This document shows positions 6,699-11,427 of a stretch of 11,427 nt of DNA, in pieces. Under the pieces are notes generated by a model. The model saw only the letters and a list, made by a program, of their open reading frames with translations, did no database searches and had not been told where the DNA came from. The stretch is from Candidatus Poseidoniales archaeon. GTDB lineage: Archaea; Thermoplasmatota; Poseidoniia; Poseidoniales; Thalassarchaeaceae. The position numbers and the translations under genes were made by a program. Position 1 is the stretch's first letter, and every line of letters starts with the position of its first letter. The DNA is taken from assembly GCA_028821815.1 (NCBI GenBank), contig JAPKEY010000033.1, positions 1-11,427 on the forward strand, given 5' to 3'.

Positions 6699-7819
6699 TG
6701 CGCCGTGCACTATTACTCACGAGCCTCATACTCCTTGTTTTGTGTGTCCCTCCATTATCTGCCAACCCAGGTGGTACGGGTGATGCCAATCGAGATGCTG
6801 CCTGTGGTGGTTCGTGCCATGGTGACCCCGGTCTTTCCGAACCCTCTTCTGCCATATTGGCGTTCTCAACAGATCGAGAGGCTGCCTATGTCGGAGGCCC
6901 AATTTCAGTGAGTGTAACTGTCACAGAAATGGAACTGTCTAGTCGAGGTTTGGTGGGTGTTTTCTTGCTGAGTGACACCCATGGTGTGGCGGATACACCC
7001 CAAGATGCGGGTTGGACAATTTTGTCCAATGGAGAAGGTGGTGCAACGAATTACGCTGAGACACATGTTCTCGATGCTGAATCAGGGGCGACCATCACAT
7101 GGAGTCTACTCGCTCCCAGCAACGAGGGCACGTACGATTTCTATACTGCTGTGCACCATGGTGGAGACGGTTCAGCACGAATGAAAATATCAGATGCGAA
7201 CACCGTTACAGTCGGCCCCGTCCCTGAAAATCTGCCACAGATGCTTCCATGGGATGCGATGACCTCTCGTTCTCTAGGTGAATCATCAGAACTTTCAATG
7301 CCAGTAGTCAATGCGACAGCGGTGACTTTGGAATATCGTATTGATGATGGCCCAATCGCTTCAATTAATGCAACGTTGAGTAATGATGCTTGGACTGCCA
7401 CACTTCCAGCAGCGCTGTCAGATATTTCTCTATCTTACCGAGTGATCATGAGCAATGACGAATTCACAGAAACCACTGGATGGATTGTCGTGAGCAATGA
7501 AATTCAGGGATATAGTGCAGATATATTCGCAGTACGTCTACAATCATTGGCCTTGATGTTCGGAAGTCTTGCCTTGTGTATCTCAATACAGCGTCGAATG
7601 TCACGATCTTCGAAGAAGTCTCTTGGTGAACCGGAAGCGGCTCTGATATCTGCAGATCAAACCAGTATGGTTGCTCCCATGCCCGCAATGGTACCTCCGC
7701 CGGCAGTAACACCTGGTTTGGCATTTGATGATCCACGGCGCCCAGTCGGGTGGACCGATGAACAATGGGTGCATTATGGTCCAGATCACATCAAGCAAAA
7801 TTATGGGGGTGGTTTCTGA
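6698..7819 (+). CDS. Membrane-anchored CGGSCH/Reeler-like protein with cytoplasmic tail
   Basis: The 373 residues begin with a signal peptide (MRRALLLTSL..., probable cleavage near LSA-NP at 22). Cys36-GGS-Cys40-His41, a CxxxCH motif, follows, then a shorter diverged version of the Reeler-like domain of the upstream gene (about 50-172; ETHVLDAESGATITWSLLAP at 121-140, FYTAVHHGG at 148-156). A second beta domain (about 195-267) leads to one membrane helix (about 276-296), a basic RRMSRSSKK stop-transfer segment, a Pro/Ala-rich linker, and a C-terminal tail with GWTDEQWVHYG (351-361). The Cys/His and Reeler-like parts should lie outside and the tail inside the cell. CxxxCH occurs in some c-type cytochromes, so covalent heme is possible but unproven; metal binding or a disulfide are alternatives. 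The start is set by the Shine-Dalgarno at 6684-6691 and a one-base overlap with the preceding stop. Confidence 0.82.
   Translation: MRRALLLTSLILLVLCVPPLSANPGGTGDANRDAACGGSCHGDPGLSEPSSAILAFSTDREAAYVGGPISVSVTVTEMELSSRGLVGVFLLSDTHGVADTPQDAGWTILSNGEGGATNYAETHVLDAESGATITWSLLAPSNEGTYDFYTAVHHGGDGSARMKISDANTVTVGPVPENLPQMLPWDAMTSRSLGESSELSMPVVNATAVTLEYRIDDGPIASINATLSNDAWTATLPAALSDISLSYRVIMSNDEFTETTGWIVVSNEIQGYSADIFAVRLQSLALMFGSLALCISIQRRMSRSSKKSLGEPEAALISADQTSMVAPMPAMVPPPAVTPGLAFDDPRRPVGWTDEQWVHYGPDHIKQNYGGGF
7805..7812 (+). promoter_or_regulatory. Shine-Dalgarno that decides the start of the third operon gene
   Basis: GGGGGTGG lies 6 bases before the ATG at 7819 and matches most of the archaeal GGAGGTGA consensus. 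It favours the 7819 start over the in-frame ATG at 7765, which would overlap the previous gene by 55 bases. Confidence 0.55.
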
Positions 7820-8397
7820 TGATTGCAGCAGCAACAATGCACGCTTTCAGCACTGAAATGCTGGTTGGGTCAATGACATTCTCAGTGGTCGCCACAATAT
7901 TGTGCTTGGGCGAATCTATGTTTGAAAAATTGGGTGAACGTGCTCAAAGAGGACTGGATCACGCAGCGTATTTTGCAGCGATATTTTCGTTATGCTGCAT
8001 CCCTGTGGTCGCCCTTACAGGGAATGCTGCCGGTGATGCTTCATCATCACCAGTCTTGGTCAACAAGATGCTCCTCTCTGGTCTTTGTCTTGGACTTTGG
8101 ATTGGAGTTGTGCACGGCCGACGTACATGGGGTCCAGAGATGTGGTCAAATCGTAAAATGAGTCTTTTTCATACTGTAATAGTCTGTGCTGGATACACGA
8201 CTGCAGCTATGTTAGGGTCGATTGGCAGTGTCATCACACGTGGCGAAACCGTCGGTGATTTGTTTGGAATTTGGCCACACTTTGACAATGCGCCTGCAAT
8301 TTCATTTGGACTATCGATGATGCTTGCTTTACTCTCATTGACAGCACTGCTGGTTGTAATTTTCGTACAACCCAAAGGCGAAAAGGTTGAATCTTAA
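7819..8397 (+). CDS. Small polytopic membrane protein with edge histidines (possible DUF2231-like)
   Basis: The 192 residues form about five hydrophobic segments: roughly 8-30, 49-68, 82-101, 116-138 and 160-183, ending in a charged QPKGEKVES tail. Histidines sit at or near segment ends: H8, H48, H99 and H118, plus H154 in the last loop. That arrangement, and LDHAAYFAAIFSL...VALTGNAAGD in segment 2, recalls DUF2231-type membrane proteins and small b-type cytochromes, but no signature is decisive. Paired histidines could ligate heme b; this is inference. The gene is translationally coupled to two Cys/His-bearing exported proteins, so a shared envelope complex is likely. The start at 7819 overlaps the previous stop by one base and has its own Shine-Dalgarno. 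Its stop overlaps the stop of the convergent glycosyltransferase gene. Confidence 0.78.
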   Translation: MIAAATMHAFSTEMLVGSMTFSVVATILCLGESMFEKLGERAQRGLDHAAYFAAIFSLCCIPVVALTGNAAGDASSSPVLVNKMLLSGLCLGLWIGVVHGRRTWGPEMWSNRKMSLFHTVIVCAGYTTAAMLGSIGSVITRGETVGDLFGIWPHFDNAPAISFGLSMMLALLSLTALLVVIFVQPKGEKVES

Positions 8398-9614
8398 TCT
8401 CTTATTTTTGAGATTATTTCATTCAATGCTTCAGCCTGATCTTCAGGACGCAATCCCATCTCTGCGATGTTAGCTCTGCCTCCTTCGGACCAAGTGTTAC
8501 GATTCTCTGCATTCGCAGCTTCCTCAAGTGCTACATGCCACGCTGCCCAATCATCACGCTGCAGCAGTCGTCCTGATACGCCATCCTCAACGGTGTGACG
8601 GTATCCACCTTCATTGACCATGAGTGCAGGTGTTCCTGCAGCTTGTGCTTCGATGGGTGTCAATCCAAACGGTTCCCCCCGTGCTAGGGAAACAACAGCG
8701 CGAGAGCGTTTGACAAGATTGACGAGGTCTTCTTGTGAAAGCCGGGGTTCGATGATGAGTTCCACTCCTCTCTCAGCAGCATGGGTTTCCATCGCGGCAA
8801 TATCATCCATAGATCCACCTCCGACGTGATGGTAGGTTAATCCAGTTCCAGCGAGCATGTCGATGGTGTCTATTGTCCCTTTGACATAGGATGCATTCCC
8901 AATCGCAACCACGCAATTTTCAGTTGATGGACAATCCCCTGACCAAATATCAAGGTTGACTGACGGCCAAAGCAATCCAGCTTGCTCGTTGTATACTGAC
9001 TGAATCCTCTGTTGTATCCAAGGTGAATTTCCACTAATGGCAGCGTTTGACCGATCTGCGAGATCATGCGTCATCGATGTATCACGTCGGCGTTGTTTTC
9101 CAAGTAGAAATCTTGTCAGTGTGAGATTTTGTTTTGGACTACCATCCAATGTTCGGTGAAGCACATCTTCGTGCAATCCTCTGTGTGGCTCCAAGCAGTG
9201 ATAGTGAACCGGGAGATCTTTTGGGATCATTTGGCTGAATTCCAAACTGCCCACACCACTGGTCAAATGAACTGCATCACTGGTTGCAAGGACATCTTGC
9301 AAACGCAGTCCTTGTTCGGTTAATTCTAGCATATTCCACCATCTGTTTGCGGCCTGTCGTGAGGCAACAGCTCTGAATTCTGCCCAGCCGCCAGTTGGCT
9401 TCCGCCAAGGCATCGCAGGTGTCAGGTAGAGTATTCCAAGAGTATCCAATCTCTCTCGTGCTTCAGCGGGAAGATGTAGTGAAGCACAGGTGATTTCGAA
9501 ATGGGTTTGCCAAGCTTCCAAATTGTTCAGTAAATCGCGCTCAGCGCCTCCAAACTGCTCAAAGGTTCCCTTCACCACCAGAAGGCGAGGCTTTGAGTCC
9601 GAATCACCGTCCAC
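8394..9614 (-). CDS. GT4-type (GT-B) glycosyltransferase
   Basis: From GTG 9614 the protein has 406 residues, a normal GT4 length. The frame is open to an ATG at 9731, but those 39 extra residues are Pro/Arg/Asp-rich and antisense to the start of the divergent gene. GTG 9614 has GAGGG at 9626-9622 with 7-base spacing and sits directly before the first beta strand (PRLLVVKGTF). Visible in order: GGAE near residues 22-25 (acceptor-side loop), GNASYVKG near 239-246 opening the donor domain, HHVGGGS near 262-268, and the EX7E motif EPFGLTPIE (314-322) followed by AQAAGTPALMVNEGG. It should transfer a sugar from a nucleotide-sugar with retention, probably onto a surface glycan or glycolipid at the cytoplasmic face. 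Donor and acceptor cannot be told. It is divergent from a second GT4 enzyme, suggesting a shared pathway. Confidence 0.87.
   Translation of the reverse strand: MDGDSDSKPRLLVVKGTFEQFGGAERDLLNNLEAWQTHFEITCASLHLPAEARERLDTLGILYLTPAMPWRKPTGGWAEFRAVASRQAANRWWNMLELTEQGLRLQDVLATSDAVHLTSGVGSLEFSQMIPKDLPVHYHCLEPHRGLHEDVLHRTLDGSPKQNLTLTRFLLGKQRRRDTSMTHDLADRSNAAISGNSPWIQQRIQSVYNEQAGLLWPSVNLDIWSGDCPSTENCVVAIGNASYVKGTIDTIDMLAGTGLTYHHVGGGSMDDIAAMETHAAERGVELIIEPRLSQEDLVNLVKRSRAVVSLARGEPFGLTPIEAQAAGTPALMVNEGGYRHTVEDGVSGRLLQRDDWAAWHVALEEAANAENRNTWSEGGRANIAEMGLRPEDQAEALNEIISKIRD
8395..8416. terminator. Stem-loop with T-rich loop between convergent genes
   Basis: TAATCTC (8395-8401) and GAGATTA (8410-8416) form a perfect 7-base inverted repeat around the loop TTATTTTT. 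The left arm contains the TAA stop of the upstream plus-strand gene. The hairpin also encodes the last residues of the minus-strand gene. The plus-strand T-run could serve as an archaeal poly-U terminator for the operon. Inference from sequence only; AT-rich stems arise by chance fairly easily. Confidence 0.4.
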
Positions 9615-9635
9615 GGACACGCCCTCGCTTGTCCG

Positions 9636-9643
9636 TTTAATAT
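9636..9643. promoter_or_regulatory. Single AT box centred between two divergent starts
   Basis: TTTAATAT (ATATTAAA on the other strand) is the only AT-rich element in the 50-base spacer. Its centre (9639.5) is 25.5 bases from both GTG 9614 on the minus strand and ATG 9665 on the plus strand, the usual distance from an archaeal TATA box to its transcript start. One box could therefore drive both glycosyltransferase genes as leaderless or near-leaderless transcripts. Confidence 0.5.
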
Positions 9644-9664
9644 CAGCATGGGCTGGGCGGGCTG

Positions 9665-10780
9665 ATGTCGCGTCAAGTTTTGGTGGTTCGCGGCGGGGCG
9701 TTGCCCCGTTCCAGTGGGCTTGGTCGCGCACACCATGACCTAGTAGACAGACTGAGTGAACAACAGGTCGAGGGATACACGCTCAGTAGTGTCATCGAAC
9801 ACGACCTTGGTGGTGGCGCATTTGCACGATGGCGCCGCCGAAGAAATGGGCATCCCCTGCGAGTTGCAGAGGCTGGATCATCCAGTGATAATGCAATTCT
9901 TCACATCACAGATCAGGAACAGGCTCATTTGGTTCCAGAGAACTGTGATTTACCGGTTAGCGTCACCATTCACGACCTGTTTCATCTGGAACCTCGCCGC
10001 ATCCAAACATCACATGGGCGCGTCAACATCGGCGAACGGTCACCTGGAATTCTTCGTCGTCAGGATTTATCCCACATTCGTCGAGGTCTTGCGCGTGCGG
10101 ACCTGCTCATTTGCATATCAGAAGCGACTGCTGACGAAGCACGCGAATTGTGGCCTGAAAAGGCCATTGCAGTGGTTCCGCATGGTATCGACGTTGGTGG
10201 TTTTGATCCGTACTGTTATCCATTACCCAAACCCGAAGGTCTTGATCATTCGAATGTCAATTTACTCTGCGTGGGCAGTGAAGAACCACGGAAGCGGATT
10301 GATTTCCTTGTGGAGGTTTTGGGTTGCCTTCCATCCCATCTTAAGGGCGATGTGATTCTTCACAAGGTCGGTGCTGAATCGAGTAAGAAATCGAAGTCTA
10401 AATTATCGAAACGAGCCAAAGAATTGGGTGTCAACCTCCACTGGATCGGCCGACTTTCAGACATTGATTTGTGTAGCTATTACCAACACTGCGACGCCTT
10501 ATTGTTCCCGAGTGTCGCGGAAGGATTCGGACTTCCACCTCTCGAAGCGATGGCTTCTGGTTGCCCCGTACGAGTCTCTGATATGCCAGCACACAACGAA
10601 GTCTCCCCTGAAGAGTGGTTATTAGCCCACGATAGTATCGATAATTGGGTCGATAGTATCCTCGAAATTGCTTCCACAGAAGGCAGACGGCAACCGAATA
10701 AAACTGCTCTTAAACAGGCACAAAAATTCACGATCGAGCAATGGTCGAAATCGATTGCAGGTGCTTGGAATCAACTCTAG
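9665..10780 (+). CDS. GT4-type (GT-B) glycosyltransferase, mannosyltransferase-like
   Basis: The 371 residues have a GT-B layout. The start MSRQVLVVRGGALPRSSGLGR gives the first strand and Gly-rich acceptor loop. TIHDLFHLEP (101-110) matches the HD-L-H region common in GT4 mannosyltransferases. ISEATADE (151-158) and VPHGID (171-176) lead into the donor domain, with VGSEEPRKRID (203-213) binding the nucleotide phosphates. The EX7E motif is EGFGLPPLE (Glu286, Glu294), followed by AMASGCPV. It would be a cytoplasmic, possibly membrane-associated, retaining glycosyltransferase; mannose is only a guess from motif resemblance. The ATG at 9665 directly precedes the first strand and lies 25-26 bases from the TATA-like box, suggesting a leaderless message. 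It is divergent from another GT4 gene and followed after 54 bases by an ABC ATPase. Confidence 0.9.
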   Translation: MSRQVLVVRGGALPRSSGLGRAHHDLVDRLSEQQVEGYTLSSVIEHDLGGGAFARWRRRRNGHPLRVAEAGSSSDNAILHITDQEQAHLVPENCDLPVSVTIHDLFHLEPRRIQTSHGRVNIGERSPGILRRQDLSHIRRGLARADLLICISEATADEARELWPEKAIAVVPHGIDVGGFDPYCYPLPKPEGLDHSNVNLLCVGSEEPRKRIDFLVEVLGCLPSHLKGDVILHKVGAESSKKSKSKLSKRAKELGVNLHWIGRLSDIDLCSYYQHCDALLFPSVAEGFGLPPLEAMASGCPVRVSDMPAHNEVSPEEWLLAHDSIDNWVDSILEIASTEGRRQPNKTALKQAQKFTIEQWSKSIAGAWNQL

Positions 10781-10783
10781 AAT

Positions 10784-10790
10784 CTATACA
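10784..10790 (+). promoter_or_regulatory. Weak TATA-like box before the ABC ATPase
   Basis: CTATACA lies just after the glycosyltransferase stop. Normal spacing would put a transcript start near 10814, about 21 bases before the ATG at 10835. The 54-base gap has no good Shine-Dalgarno. Read-through from the glycosyltransferase gene is equally possible. Confidence 0.25.
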
Positions 10791-10834
10791 GGTAGAGAAC
10801 AACTGCTTAAAGCCCCAAGAAATCGGCCAAGACC

Positions 10835-11427
10835 ATGCTCCGGGTGGATGAACTGACCAAGGGCTTCGGCTCCGGTTCAAATCGACTGGAAGTTCTCAAG
10901 GGTATCAACCTTGAAATTCAGCCCGGTGAACTCGTTGCGTTGATGGGCCCTTCAGGTTGTGGGAAATCGACTCTGCTGAACATCATTGGCGGATTATTAC
11001 CTGCTGATGCCGGAGAAATTAATCTCAAATCACGTTCGTATGGATTGAGAAATCCATCTTCTGTGGTTGATGTTCGACGTAACCTCGTCGGTTGGATTTT
11101 CCAAGATTTCCACCTACTCGATCACCTCTCGGCCCTGGACAATGTCGCCATGGCACTGGAGATATCTGGTGTACCGTCCAAGGAGGCTGAAGAGCGAGCA
11201 CGCGACGCTTTGGCGAGAGTCAATCTCAGCGACCGGATGGATCACATTCCCGACCAACTATCAGGTGGTCAACAGCAGCGTGTAGCCATCGCTCGTGCGA
11301 TTGCTGGCAACCGCCCATTGCTGCTTGCAGACGAGCCCACAGGCAATCTCGACATCGCTTCTGGAGCAGATGTGCTTCGCTTGTTCAAATCCCTTTGTCA
11401 TGATGAAGAAAACCCCATCTCCATTCT
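10835..11427 (+). CDS. ABC transporter ATPase, LolD/MacB type (partial)
   Basis: The 197 visible residues run off the right edge; the H-loop and C-terminus are missing. Walker A is GPSGCGKST (38-46), the Q-loop is FQDFHLLDHLSALDNV with Gln90, the signature is LSGGQ (142-146) followed by QQR, Walker B is LLLADEP (162-168) and the D-loop GNLD (170-173). The FQxFxLL...LxALxNV stretch and ADEPTGNLD are typical of the LolD/MacB/FtsE branch, whose partners are FtsX-like permeases that work on envelope substrates by mechanotransmission. The permease would be expected just downstream, outside the window. ATG 10835 leads directly into the first strand (LRVDELTKGF). Between Walker A and the Q-loop the segment LKSRSYGLRNPSSVVDVRR is ordinary for the family. 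The substrate is unknown. Confidence 0.92.
   Translation, partial: MLRVDELTKGFGSGSNRLEVLKGINLEIQPGELVALMGPSGCGKSTLLNIIGGLLPADAGEINLKSRSYGLRNPSSVVDVRRNLVGWIFQDFHLLDHLSALDNVAMALEISGVPSKEAEERARDALARVNLSDRMDHIPDQLSGGQQQRVAIARAIAGNRPLLLADEPTGNLDIASGADVLRLFKSLCHDEENPISI

Noticed and set aside
9615..9731. N-terminal extension of the minus-strand glycosyltransferase to ATG 9731
   Set aside because: The 39 residues are low-complexity, antisense to the first residues of the divergent gene, and would place the start inside it. GTG 9614 has a well-spaced Shine-Dalgarno and sits at the first beta strand.
9756..10355. Plus-strand open frame of 199 codons in a second frame
   Set aside because: Lies wholly inside the glycosyltransferase gene, whose frame carries all the GT-B motifs; the alternative frame shows none.
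1..11427. Mobile element or genomic island
   Set aside because: No transposase, integrase, terminal repeats, tRNA-end duplication or abrupt composition change was seen.

Overview
The window most resembles a planktonic marine archaeon of the Poseidoniia (Marine Group II/III Euryarchaeota) type. This is inference, from archaeal TATA-like boxes placed about 25-29 bases before starts, probable leaderless starts mixed with Shine-Dalgarno starts, an HxlR-family regulator, a dehydrogenase-first/hydratase-second beta-oxidation fusion (archaeal order), and large surface proteins built from Ig-like/PKD-like modules with one C-terminal membrane anchor. No rRNA, tRNA, CRISPR array, insertion sequence or integrase was seen.

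Layout. Positions 1-386 (minus) hold the N-terminal part of an HxlR-type winged-helix regulator cut by the window edge. A 126-base divergent spacer follows with a TATA-like box for each direction. A 58-residue small gene with a strong Shine-Dalgarno (513-689, plus) runs tail-to-tail into the 3' end of a 691-residue 3-hydroxyacyl-CoA dehydrogenase/enoyl-CoA hydratase (633-2708, minus). Divergent from that is a cytoplasmic-looking protein with a SKICH-like beta domain and a calmodulin-like EF-hand pair (2804-4054).

The centre is a tight three-gene operon (4119-8397). It has its own TATA-like box, and successive genes share one base (TGATG), with a G-rich Shine-Dalgarno before each downstream start. 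Genes 1 and 2 encode exported, membrane-anchored proteins that both begin, just after the signal peptide, with a Cys/His motif (CTCH; CGGSCH) followed by a Reeler-like 'choice-of-anchor V' beta domain. Gene 3 encodes a small protein with about five membrane segments and several histidines near membrane edges. I read the set as a possible envelope redox or metal/heme-binding module; it is the best candidate here for an undescribed system, but its function is unproven.

The right side carries two divergent GT4/GT-B glycosyltransferases (8394-9614 minus, 9665-10780 plus). Their 50-base spacer contains one AT-rich box centred exactly midway between the two starts. Last is the start of a LolD/MacB-type ABC ATPase (10835 to the window end). 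Together these suggest glycan and envelope export functions.
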